The translations under genes and the position numbers were made by a program. Of a stretch of DNA of 11,074 nucleotides, positions 1 to 5,898 are shown piece by piece. The DNA is from an uncultured Spirochaetota bacterium (GTDB lineage Bacteria > Spirochaetota > UBA4802 > UBA5368), in NCBI GenBank assembly GCA_937864375.1, contig CALMJO010000422.1, positions 1 to 11,074 of the forward strand. The letters are read 5' to 3'. A model generated the notes under the pieces. That model saw only the letters and a program-made list of their open reading frames with translations, was not told where the DNA came from and ran no database searches. Position 1 is the stretch's first letter. Each line of letters starts with the position of its first letter.

Positions 1-42
1 GGACATAATAATTCATCGTTGCAATGGCGGGGCCGGCCGCAG

Positions 43-71
43 CGTCCCGCCGGCATGGCATATCCGGGACG
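43..71. repeat. 7-bp inverted repeat in leader region
   Basis: CGTCCCG at 43-49 is matched by its exact complement CGGGACG at 65-71, with a 15-nt loop. No T-run follows on either strand, so it is not a convincing terminator. The rest of 1-255 holds no gene I can support: the only forward ORF (24-275) has an R/G/A/P-rich translation typical of non-coding GC-rich DNA. Confidence 0.3.
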
Positions 72-271
72 GCGATCCTGCGCGGAGAGAGCGACCTCCC
101 CACGACCAAGATTATCGCCCCGGGGCGCCCAGTTCAACATTTATTCATGCTAAAGGCATTCCCGGGCCGGGGCAAAAAAGGCTTCACAGCCCTCCGCCGC
201 CGTGCTATGAAAGACCGCTCCCCCGGCGGACAGGCGGCACGCGCACCGGCACTGGGGAAAGGAGTCATTCC

Positions 272-1189
272 ATGAAGATCGAACCCCATGACGGGCCCCG
301 CACGACGGGCGACATCTCGTTCGGCACCGGCACCTGCACCGCGTGCGGGCTATGCGCCCGGGTATGCCCCAACCTGGTGATCATGAAAGACGGCGCGGGC
401 GCGATGGCGGTGAGTCCCGGGCGCGCGCATGTATGCTTCGCGTGCGGCCAGTGCATGGCGGTGTGCCCCACGGGCTCCGTGGTCGTGCGCGGCCTCTCCT
501 ACGAGAGGGATTTCTTCGAGCTTCCCGCGTCCGGCCCGGACGAGCGCGGTTTCTTCGATCTGTTAAGCACGCGCAGGGCCGTGCGCGCCTTCAGGGACAG
601 GCCCGTCCCGAGCGCGCTGCTGGAAAGGATTGTCCATGCGATCGCGCTCGCGCCGCCCGGCTTCCCTCCCCTCAAGACCGGCCTCATCGTGGTGCAGGAC
701 CCCGCGGTCATTCGGCAGGCCCTGCCGCACATGATCGACCTGTACGGGAAGCTCATGCGCGCCATGAAGAATCCCCTCGCGCGGTTCTTCATACGGCGTG
801 AGGTGGGCCTTCAGAAATACCGGCTCATGCGCACCCACCTGGTCCCCCTGCTCGAGACCAGGATGGAGGGCCTGCGCGCCGGGACCGAGGACACCATCAC
901 GCGCGGCGCCCCGGCCATGATCCTCTTCCACGCAAGCCGCACCGCCGAGGACGCGCACGAGGACCTCTTCATCGCCGCTGCCTACGGCTCGCTCGCGGCG
1001 CACGCGCTGGGCCTGGGCGGCTCCATCATGAGCATCATCCCGCCCGCGGTCGACAGGACGCCGGCGCTCCGGGAGCTCTTCAAAGTTCCCGACGGCCACG
1101 AGGTGGTCACCTCGCTCATCCTGGGCTACCCGGCGGTGAAATACCGGCGCGGGATAAAACGGGAATTGAAAAGCGTGGCCTGGATCTGA
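272..1189 (+). CDS. Nitroreductase family protein with N-terminal 2x[4Fe-4S] ferredoxin domain
   Basis: A 305-residue cytoplasmic flavoprotein, probably an FMN-dependent reductase that takes electrons through its own iron-sulfur domain. Two classical cluster motifs are visible: C22-x2-C25-x2-C28-x3-C32-P and C55-x2-C58-x2-C61-x3-C65-P. The nitroreductase fold starts near residue 88, with the family signature S-T-R-R-A-V-R-x-F around residues 93-101 and the usual LxxIVxxAxxAPxG segment after it. A Gly-rich stretch (AAYGSLAAHALGLGG) and the terminal LGYP segment are also family hallmarks. The start is supported by GGAAAGGAG at 256-264 ahead of the ATG. Ferredoxin-nitroreductase fusions are common in anaerobes. 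The physiological substrate cannot be read from sequence; nitroaromatics are only the name-giving substrate. No partner gene lies nearby. Confidence 0.93.
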   Translation: MKIEPHDGPRTTGDISFGTGTCTACGLCARVCPNLVIMKDGAGAMAVSPGRAHVCFACGQCMAVCPTGSVVVRGLSYERDFFELPASGPDERGFFDLLSTRRAVRAFRDRPVPSALLERIVHAIALAPPGFPPLKTGLIVVQDPAVIRQALPHMIDLYGKLMRAMKNPLARFFIRREVGLQKYRLMRTHLVPLLETRMEGLRAGTEDTITRGAPAMILFHASRTAEDAHEDLFIAAAYGSLAAHALGLGGSIMSIIPPAVDRTPALRELFKVPDGHEVVTSLILGYPAVKYRRGIKRELKSVAWI

Positions 1190-1310
1190 GCGCCCCTTCC
1201 CGCCGGATCGCTCTCACGGGGAACGGCACTTCACGGCAGGCGGGGACCGATCATCTTTACGGCCGCCGGGCAGCGCTCCTCGATGAGCGCGCGGAAAGCC
1301 TGTCCGCGAT

Positions 1311-1332
1311 TCGGCCCCCACCGTGCCTTAGC
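1311..1332 (+). promoter_or_regulatory. TCGGCCCCC-N7-CTTAGC upstream block, copy 1
   Basis: TCGGCCCCC (1311-1319), seven bases, then CTTAGC (1327-1332), about 110 bp upstream of the MFS gene. The same arrangement recurs upstream of the diguanylate cyclase (6871-6893) and the alpha/beta hydrolase (8462-8484), where the second half is CTTGAC. Copies 1 and 2 also share CGCGAT directly before the block. This copy is the most degenerate: it has one fewer C, and it lies upstream of a better promoter at 1350-1378. Its function is unknown. Confidence 0.35.
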
Positions 1333-1349
1333 CTTGCCATTTTTACAAT

Positions 1350-1378
1350 TTGACATTTTGATGTCGGCGTTATATTAT
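1350..1378 (+). promoter_or_regulatory. Strong sigma70-type promoter for the MFS transporter gene
   Basis: TTGACA at 1350-1355 and TATTAT at 1373-1378 are separated by exactly 17 bases. The -35 box is perfect and the -10 box matches TATAAT at five of six positions. Transcription would start near 1385, leaving a leader of roughly 58 nt. This is the best promoter in the window, and the local AT-richness stands out against the GC-rich surroundings. Confidence 0.75.
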
Positions 1379-1384
1379 ATCCGA

Positions 1385-1400
1385 GCGAGTGCTTACTCGC
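1385..1400. promoter_or_regulatory. Candidate TetR-type operator at the MFS transcription start
   Basis: GCGAGT-GCTT-ACTCGC is a perfect 6-bp inverted repeat with a 4-nt centre. It begins seven bases after the -10 box and so covers the predicted start of transcription, where a repressor would block the polymerase. Short GAGT...ACTC palindromes are typical of TetR-family operators controlling transporters (family knowledge). No tetR gene is in the window, so the regulator would be encoded elsewhere. It could also be a short 5' hairpin in the mRNA. Confidence 0.5.
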
Positions 1401-1442
1401 ACACTGCGAACGGCCATTCCAAATCTTTTCCAAGGAGTCATT

Positions 1443-2678
1443 ATGAGCCCAAAACAGGCGCAGCAGTTCAAGACCTATGGCTATAGATGGGCCATCCTCA
1501 CCGTCTACGCATTGATCAACGCGGTCATGCAGATCCAGTGGCTTACCTTCGCGCCCATCGCGCGCGAGGCGCAGAAGGCATACGCGGCGACGCCAATGGA
1601 GATCGACCTGCTATCCATGGTCTTCATGCTCATCTTCCTGGTGATGTGCATTCCCGCTTCCTACATACTCGACAGGTACGGCCTGCGAAAGGGCGTGGGC
1701 GTGGGCGCGGTACTCGTGGGCGTGTTCGGGCTTATGAAGGGTGTGTTCGCGGGCAGCTACACGATGGTCTTCATCGCGCAGGTGGGACTCGCCGTCGCGC
1801 AGCCCTTCATAATGAACTCGGCCACGAAGGTGGCGGTGCACTGGTTTCCCATCAACGAACGCGCGACCGCCGTGGGCGTCGCCACCCTCTCGCAGTTCCT
1901 GGGAATGATCGTGGTGATGATCGCGACGCCGCTCATGATCACGCAGGTTGGCGCCACCTACGATCTTGGCGGGATGCTGCTCGCCTGGGGCGCCGTTTCG
2001 GCGCTGGGCGCGCTTGCGCTTGTCGTGTTCCTTAGAGAATATCCTCCCACGCCGGCGGGACCGGAGAGCGGCGAAGACCGGTTGCTCACCGCTGAGGGGC
2101 TCAAGCGCATCTTCAGGCACAGGGACATGCTGCTCGCGATCCTCATGTTTTTCATCGGACTGGGGATTTTCAACGCCGTGGCCACCTGCATCGACCAGGT
2201 GAGCGAGATCAAGGGCTTCACCATGGAGCAGAGCGGCATGATCATGGGGCTCATGCTCATCGCGGGTATTTTTGGCGCCGTCATCTTCCCGCCCATGTCG
2301 GACCACATGCGCAAGCGAAAGCCACTGCTCGTCCTGGGCACCGTGCTCCTCACGCCGGGGCTCCTGGGACTGGCGATCGCGGGCAGCTACGAGATCATGC
2401 TCGCGACATCGGCCCTGGTGGGGGCCTTCCTGCTGGGCACCGCGGGGCCCATAGGCTTCCAGTACGTCGCGGAGGTGAGCTATCCCGCCCCCGAGTCGCT
2501 GTCGCAGGGCATCGTGCTGCTGGCGGGCCAGATCTCCGGCATCATCTTCATCGTGCTCATGAACACCGTGGGCATGATCGAGTCCCTGTATATCTTCGCG
2601 GGCCTTGCCGCGCTGACCATCATCATTACTCTGTTAATGAAGGAATCGCCCAGAATCCTCACGGATACGCAGAAGTAA
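1443..2678 (+). CDS. Major facilitator superfamily transporter, FLVCR/SLC49-like
   Basis: A 411-residue inner-membrane transporter with the 12-helix, two-bundle pattern of the major facilitator superfamily. The first half carries I-D-L-L-S-M-V-F-M (54-62) and then D77-R-Y-G-L-R-K after helix 2, the usual motif A position. The W-L-T-F / D-x-L-S-M-V-x-M pattern recalls FLVCR (SLC49) proteins, whose animal members move haem, choline or ethanolamine; the bacterial substrate is not known. A hydrophilic central loop lies near residues 200-225. The ATG at 1443 is chosen because AAGGAG sits at 1432-1437. An in-frame GTG at 1389 would start inside the operator, at about the first transcribed base. The gene stands alone between its own promoter and terminator. 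Family MFS is near certain; the FLVCR subgroup is a judgement from motif resemblance. Confidence 0.9.
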   Translation: MSPKQAQQFKTYGYRWAILTVYALINAVMQIQWLTFAPIAREAQKAYAATPMEIDLLSMVFMLIFLVMCIPASYILDRYGLRKGVGVGAVLVGVFGLMKGVFAGSYTMVFIAQVGLAVAQPFIMNSATKVAVHWFPINERATAVGVATLSQFLGMIVVMIATPLMITQVGATYDLGGMLLAWGAVSALGALALVVFLREYPPTPAGPESGEDRLLTAEGLKRIFRHRDMLLAILMFFIGLGIFNAVATCIDQVSEIKGFTMEQSGMIMGLMLIAGIFGAVIFPPMSDHMRKRKPLLVLGTVLLTPGLLGLAIAGSYEIMLATSALVGAFLLGTAGPIGFQYVAEVSYPAPESLSQGIVLLAGQISGIIFIVLMNTVGMIESLYIFAGLAALTIIITLLMKESPRILTDTQK

Positions 2679-2732
2679 GTCCGCGCATCCCGCGCACAGC
2701 GGGAAGGCGCTCGTTATCCGACACAACCAATT

Positions 2733-2767
2733 CCGGGACATGCGCCATGCATGTCCCGGTTGTTTTA
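2733..2767 (+). terminator. Rho-independent terminator after the MFS gene
   Basis: CCGGGACATGC (2733-2743) pairs perfectly with GCATGTCCCGG (2749-2759) around a 5-nt loop, and TTGTTTTAA follows at once. This is a classical intrinsic terminator, ending about 90 bp after the transporter stop codon. Its GGGACATG/CATGTCCC arms recur in the 49-bp palindrome at 4341-4389. Confidence 0.85.
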
Positions 2768-2843
2768 ACGGCGATTAAATGAACCAACCCGAAGCACATC
2801 GGCCTTCTCTCCTTTGCAAAAGCGCGCCCGCTCAATGAAATGC

Positions 2844-2872
2844 TTGATTTTCGCGAACCCGTCCCCCATGAT
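2844..2872 (+). promoter_or_regulatory. Possible promoter for the TIGR04076-like gene
   Basis: TTGATT (2844-2849) and CATGAT (2867-2872) are 17 bases apart, each matching its consensus at four of six positions or better. The position fits: it lies after the preceding terminator and about 40 bp before the chosen start codon. Evidence is motif match only. Confidence 0.35.
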
Positions 2873-2914
2873 GAAAAACCGTCGCGAGCGGAAATGTGTG
2901 AAGGGAGGAAGCCC

Positions 2915-3253
2915 ATGCCTCGCAAGGAACACGACGCGCTTGATCTCCACATCGACATGGCCGCGATAAAAAATCACGCGGACTACCAGGCGGCGTGGGG
3001 CCGGCTGGGCAGGATCCGCATCACGATGGTGGAGAAGCACGAGGAGTGCCGCCACGAGCTGGGCGACAGCTTCGAGTACGAGAACCCGTACAAGAAGCCG
3101 GAGGGCGTGTGCGGCGCGCTCCTGCACGTGCTGGACCTGTACACATGGCGCGTAACGCTGGGCTTCCCCTCGTGGAACAGCGCGGACCGCCGGGCCTTCC
3201 GCATCCACTGCCCGGACGCAAAGGGCACCGTATGGGAGATGAGGAAGATATGA
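2915..3253 (+). CDS. Small TIGR04076-like protein of unknown function
   Basis: A 112-residue soluble protein. Its layout recalls TIGR04076: an opening strand (R-I-R-I-T-M-V), a Cys with G-D-x-F shortly after (E-C-R-H-E-L-G-D-S-F), a central G-V-C-G-A-L-L-H-V-L segment, a hydrophobic strand ending near F-P-S-W, and a closing H-C-P-D-A-K-G-T-V-W-E-M-R segment. The three conserved-position cysteines could bind metal or be redox active, but the family has no assigned reaction. The ATG at 2915 is preferred over the upstream in-frame ATG at 2840 because AAGGGAGG (2901-2908) lies at correct spacing before it, while the first 25 codons of the longer version overlap the candidate promoter. The gene appears monocistronic, with a terminator on its left and the repeat element directly on its right. 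Family assignment is from memory of the motif pattern. Confidence 0.7.
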   Translation: MPRKEHDALDLHIDMAAIKNHADYQAAWGRLGRIRITMVEKHEECRHELGDSFEYENPYKKPEGVCGALLHVLDLYTWRVTLGFPSWNSADRRAFRIHCPDAKGTVWEMRKI

Positions 3254-3282
3254 AATTGCCCCCGTGCTGTTTGGCAGACGAT

Positions 3283-3525
3283 GCTTCACGGAAAGGGGGA
3301 TGATGAGATAAAGGCGAACGGCGATGGAGGGGATGAAGGATCAGGGATAGTACCGAGGATGCAGCGGAGGCTTGAAACTGTCATTTCGACCGCAGGGAGG
3401 AATCTTGAAGCATCTATACTCGACAAGATTTCTCACCCCGAAAGGCGGGGTTCGAAATGACAAGGGGAAAATCAAATCCTTATACCCCCCATCTCGTCCA
3501 TCCCCCCATCCCCCATTCTTACACG
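3283..3525. repeat. 243-bp MITE-like inverted-repeat element, copy 1
   Basis: This is one of two equal-length copies (the other is 5620-5862). It opens with GCTTCACGGAAAGGGGGATG and closes with TTCTTACACG. Inside the ends, GAAAGGGGGATG (3291-3302) faces CATCCCCCATTC (3507-3518), a terminal inverted repeat with one mismatch. A central inverted repeat pairs TGTCATTTCGA (3379-3389) with TCGAAATGACA (3452-3462) exactly, and AATCTT (3401-3406) with AAGATT (3425-3430). The right arm holds its own hairpin, ACCCCG-AAAGG-CGGGGT. No transposase ORF fits inside, so it would be non-autonomous. It fills the gap upstream of the SH3-domain gene, and its right end may contribute part of that gene's leader. 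Confidence 0.75.
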
Positions 3526-3572
3526 CCGTGCGTCTTGATGCATTATTCGATACCGAGCTTCAAGGAGGCCTT

Positions 3573-4337
3573 ATGAACCTGAAAACGATTTTCTGCGCGT
3601 CCTTTCTCACCGCATTCGCGTTAGGCGCAATTCTTCAGGCAAAGCCCGTCCGGGACGCGTTCGCGGGGCAGACGTTCACGCTGGCCCACCCGCTGGGGAA
3701 ATGCGAACTGCGCGTGAAACACGATTCCGCGTACGAGGCCACCTACGCCTCCGAGGGCCTCTACTGGCACAACGAGGGCGCGTACCGGGTCACGCCCGGC
3801 GGGATCGCGCTGGAACCAAACTTGTGCGCCGACTCGAAAGGCGGCGTGCAGGTCAGCTGCGCCGCTACGCTCGGGCGTGCCGAGTGCGGCTACCGCGACG
3901 ACAACGGCTCTCTCTACTACACGCGCTTCTTCGCGTGCCGGTCGGCAGACAACAGGAGGGTGCTGGGCGTCGACGGCGACGAGCCCGATATGATTCTTTT
4001 CCCCGTGGAAGAGTTCAAGGTAAAGCCGGGAGCCGCGCGTGCTCATAAAGGCGTTCCCGTCGTCACCATGGGATTAGCCCATGGCTACACGACCAGCGAC
4101 GTGAAAATACGCGAGGCGCCCTCGGTGGACGCAAAGGCGCTCCAGTACTTCATCAGTTCCTTCCCCGATCCCACGGCGAAGGCGATGGACTACGTGCCCA
4201 AGGGCACCCAGGTGACGGTCATCGCGCGCACCAGGGAAACGGTCCAGGTGGGCGCGTGGAACAACTACTGGTACCTGGTGAGCGTGGGACAGGTGTCCGA
4301 GGTCTGGATGTTCGGGGAGTTCGTGAAGCTTCAGTGA
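3573..4337 (+). CDS. Exported SH3-domain protein
   Basis: A 254-residue predicted secreted or periplasmic protein. It begins with a Lys near the N-terminus and a hydrophobic core (about residues 5-21), fitting a signal peptide cleaved around the A-F-A-G region near residue 31. The middle part, about 35-150, has several cysteines and aromatic residues and is unfamiliar. The C-terminal 85 residues look like a bacterial SH3 domain: V-K-I-R-E-A-P-S, then Y-V-P-K-G-T-Q-V-T-V-I, W-N-N-Y-W-Y-L-V, and a closing V-W-M-F-G-E-F. Such domains usually bind cell-wall or other surface polymers. The ATG at 3573 is chosen because AAGGAGG lies at 3562-3568 and a signal peptide follows; the longer in-frame version starting at 3372 simply reads through the repeat element. 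The precise role is unknown. Confidence 0.85.
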   Translation: MNLKTIFCASFLTAFALGAILQAKPVRDAFAGQTFTLAHPLGKCELRVKHDSAYEATYASEGLYWHNEGAYRVTPGGIALEPNLCADSKGGVQVSCAATLGRAECGYRDDNGSLYYTRFFACRSADNRRVLGVDGDEPDMILFPVEEFKVKPGAARAHKGVPVVTMGLAHGYTTSDVKIREAPSVDAKALQYFISSFPDPTAKAMDYVPKGTQVTVIARTRETVQVGAWNNYWYLVSVGQVSEVWMFGEFVKLQ

Positions 4338-4340
4338 AAT

Positions 4341-4389
4341 TGCGGGACATGTAGGGGCGTCCCGCCGGGACGCCCCTACATGTCCCGCA
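4341..4389. terminator. 49-bp perfect palindrome after the SH3 gene, possible terminator or dispersed repeat
   Basis: Two 24-bp arms are exact reverse complements around a single central base (4365). The outer part reads TGCGGGACATG and the inner part TAGGGGCGTCCCG. It starts three bases after the SH3 gene stop codon, where it would form a very stable hairpin on either transcript. There is no T-run after it, so termination is not certain. The outer GGGACATG arm matches the terminator at 2733-2759, and the inner GGGGCGT arm matches the hairpin at 5879-5898, which suggests a dispersed palindromic repeat family. Confidence 0.7.
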
Positions 4390-4410
4390 TCACACCACCG
4401 AGAATCTAAA

Positions 4411-4423
4411 GAGGTAACGTTAC
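4411..4423 (+). promoter_or_regulatory. Shine-Dalgarno followed by 10-bp palindrome at the GNAT start
   Basis: AAAGAGG ends at 4413 and is followed directly by GTAACGTTAC (4414-4423), a perfect 10-bp palindrome that touches the ATG at 4424. It fills the whole spacer between ribosome site and start codon. It could be chance or a protein-binding site; no experimental parallel is known to me. Confidence 0.35.
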
Positions 4424-4915
4424 ATGCCCATCACGCTCGAACCCCTTGCCGAGCGGCACCGGAAGCCCGTCATCGACATCTTCAACCATTACATCGAGCA
4501 CGAGTACGCCGCCTATCTTGAAAACCGGCTCCCCTACGAATTTTTCGATATGATGCTGAGCGTTTCAAAGGGCTATCCCGCCGCCGCGGTCATGGATGAA
4601 TCCGGCACGGTCGCCGGGTACGGGTTCCTTCGCGCGCACAGCCCCATGCCCGTGTTCAAGCGCACGGCCGAGGTGTCGTACTTCCTGCATCCGGACGCGA
4701 CCGGGAAGGGAACGGGAGCGCGTCTCCTCGCGCACCTGGAGGAGGGCGCCGCGAAGATGGGGTTGCATGTGCTCCTCGCGAGCATCGCGTCCCCCAACGA
4801 GAGGAGCATCCTGTTTCATTTGAAGCATGGCTTCAGGGAATGCGGGAGGCTCACCGGGATCGCGGAAAAATTTGGAACGAAATTTGATATCGTGTGGATG
4901 CAGAAAAAAATATGA
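4424..4915 (+). CDS. GNAT N-acetyltransferase, phosphinothricin/methionine sulfoximine type
   Basis: A 163-residue cytoplasmic acetyltransferase using acetyl-CoA. The GNAT core is visible: V-A-G-Y-G-F-L (63-69) on strand 4-like position, E83-V-S-Y-F-L-H-P leading into the acetyl-CoA loop A-T-G-K-G-T-G (92-98), and then L-A-S-I-A-S-P-N-E-R-S and L-K-H-G-F for the second half. The N-terminal I-x-D-I-F-N-H-Y-I motif and the C-terminal K-F-G-T-K-F-D-I-V-W segment are typical of the PAT/MddA-like branch, whose members acetylate phosphinothricin, methionine sulfoximine or related amino acids. The exact acceptor is an inference. The gene overlaps the next one by four bases (ATGA), so the two are probably translationally coupled. 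Confidence 0.88.
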   Translation: MPITLEPLAERHRKPVIDIFNHYIEHEYAAYLENRLPYEFFDMMLSVSKGYPAAAVMDESGTVAGYGFLRAHSPMPVFKRTAEVSYFLHPDATGKGTGARLLAHLEEGAAKMGLHVLLASIASPNERSILFHLKHGFRECGRLTGIAEKFGTKFDIVWMQKKI

Positions 4916-5598
4916 AACATCTAAACCTTTTTGAACGCGCCGCCGGCTTTGCCGCGATCGCGTGGCTCCTGCTTGTCGGGATCATTTCAAACACCCTGCT
5001 GCACCACGTTCTTCACGCGCTCCCCCTGGCGCTTCTCCTGCCGCTGGCACGGACGCGCGCCGTCCGCCTCACGGCCGCGCTCGTGGGATACATCTGGGTC
5101 TTCATGCTTTCGGCGATCACGCCCATGGTGTACGACTCGCTCGTCCGCGGATATTTATTGAAGACGGACAACCCGGACATGTGGCTCGCTCCGGCCATGT
5201 CCCTGATCGCCGGCGCGTGGGCATCTCTCAACCTGGCGGCGCTCAGGCCCCGGGGGACAAAGTGGTTTATCGCCGGGGGGATCCTGCTCACGCCGGCGCT
5301 GGCCCTGCTGTATCCCGCGGTGCATGCCCTCGCGGGGTTCCCGCTTGAGCGGGTGATGGAGGGCCGACTGTTATGGGCGCTGCTGCTCGTGTTCGAGCTC
5401 GCCATCGTCCTCATCGGACCCTGGTATCTTTTCGTCAGGATCACGGGCTCACGCGAATTACAATGCACGAAAAGGCTTGTCGCATGGCAGGTCCTTTTCT
5501 GGCTCTTCTTCCTGGCCTGTATGGTCACGGGCCTCCTGCCCGCATTGAACCCTGCCACATCCGCCCCGCTGAAGCCGATCGCGCTCATGGAATTCTGA
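4912..5598 (+). CDS. Polytopic membrane protein of unknown function
   Basis: A 228-residue integral membrane protein I do not recognise. About six to seven hydrophobic segments are visible, for example I-A-W-L-L-L-V-G-I-I near residues 15-25, A-L-P-L-A-L-L-L-P-L near 36-45, V-G-Y-I-W-V-F-M near 58-65, and a long pair around 155-175 and 190-210. The loop R-G-Y-L-L-K-T-D-N-P-D-M-W is the longest polar stretch in the first half. The ATG at 4912 is preferred because it overlaps the GNAT stop codon as ATGA, a common coupled-translation arrangement; an in-frame ATG at 4894 is also possible. Co-transcription with the acetyltransferase is likely, but no functional link can be named. No cofactor-binding or catalytic motif is evident. 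Confidence 0.75.
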   Translation: MKHLNLFERAAGFAAIAWLLLVGIISNTLLHHVLHALPLALLLPLARTRAVRLTAALVGYIWVFMLSAITPMVYDSLVRGYLLKTDNPDMWLAPAMSLIAGAWASLNLAALRPRGTKWFIAGGILLTPALALLYPAVHALAGFPLERVMEGRLLWALLLVFELAIVLIGPWYLFVRITGSRELQCTKRLVAWQVLFWLFFLACMVTGLLPALNPATSAPLKPIALMEF

Positions 5599-5619
5599 CT
5601 TTGCTTTTTGAAAAACCGG

Positions 5620-5862
5620 GCTTCACGGAAAGGGGGATGAAGAGATAAAAGAATAACGGCGATGGGGAGACAAGGAATGAGACGGGGTTCCGATGATGAG
5701 GACGGGGGCGGACCGTGTCATTTCGAGCGCAGGGAGAAATCTTGGAGCATGGATACACGAAAAGATTTCCAACCCCGAAGGACAGGGTTCAAAATTACAG
5801 GGGGCAAATCAAATCCTTATCCCCCTCATCTCTTCAATCCCCCCATCCCCCTTTCTTACACG
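5620..5862. repeat. 243-bp MITE-like inverted-repeat element, copy 2
   Basis: This copy has the same length as the one at 3283-3525 and shares its conserved blocks: GCTTCACGGAAAGGGGGATG at the left end, AACGGCGATGG, TGTCATTTCGA, AAATCAAATCCTTAT, ATCCCCCCATCCCCC and TTCTTACACG at the right end. Its terminal inverted repeat is perfect for 12 bp (GAAAGGGGGATG 5628-5639 against CATCCCCCTTTC 5844-5855). Its central repeat is degraded: TGTCATTTCGA (5716-5726) faces TCAAAATTACA (5789-5799), with two mismatches. It lies between convergent genes, 21 bp after the membrane protein stop codon and just beyond the ABC gene's 3' end. Confidence 0.75.
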
Positions 5863-5878
5863 TCGCGGGTTGACATGA

Positions 5879-5898
5879 GGGCGTATGGCGATACGCCC
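5879..5898 (-). terminator. Hairpin directly after the ABC ATPase stop codon
   Basis: GGGCGTAT (5879-5886) and ATACGCCC (5891-5898) form a perfect 8-bp stem with a GGCG loop, immediately beyond the stop codon of the minus-strand ABC gene. No T-run follows, so it may be an mRNA 3'-end stabiliser or a dispersed repeat rather than a true intrinsic terminator. The ACGCCCCTAC edge matches the inner arm of the palindrome at 4341-4389. Confidence 0.45.

Noticed and set aside
1..16. Possible divergent minus-strand gene starting near position 16
   Set aside because: ATG-AAT-TAT-TAT-GTC can be read on the minus strand, but only five codons are in the window and no Shine-Dalgarno precedes it.
24..275. 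83-residue forward ORF overlapping the nitroreductase start by ATGA
   Set aside because: Although the overlap resembles translational coupling, the translation is rich in R, G, A and P with no recognisable motif, it has no Shine-Dalgarno, and its last codons simply read the ribosome site of the nitroreductase gene.
3372..3572. N-terminal extension of the SH3 gene
   Set aside because: The 67 extra codons translate the inverted-repeat element. A Shine-Dalgarno and signal peptide mark 3573 as the real start.
3283..5862. CRISPR array or phage attachment sites as an explanation for the repeats
   Set aside because: Only two long copies exist, separated by about 2.3 kb of normal genes, without spacers, cas genes, an integrase or a tRNA.
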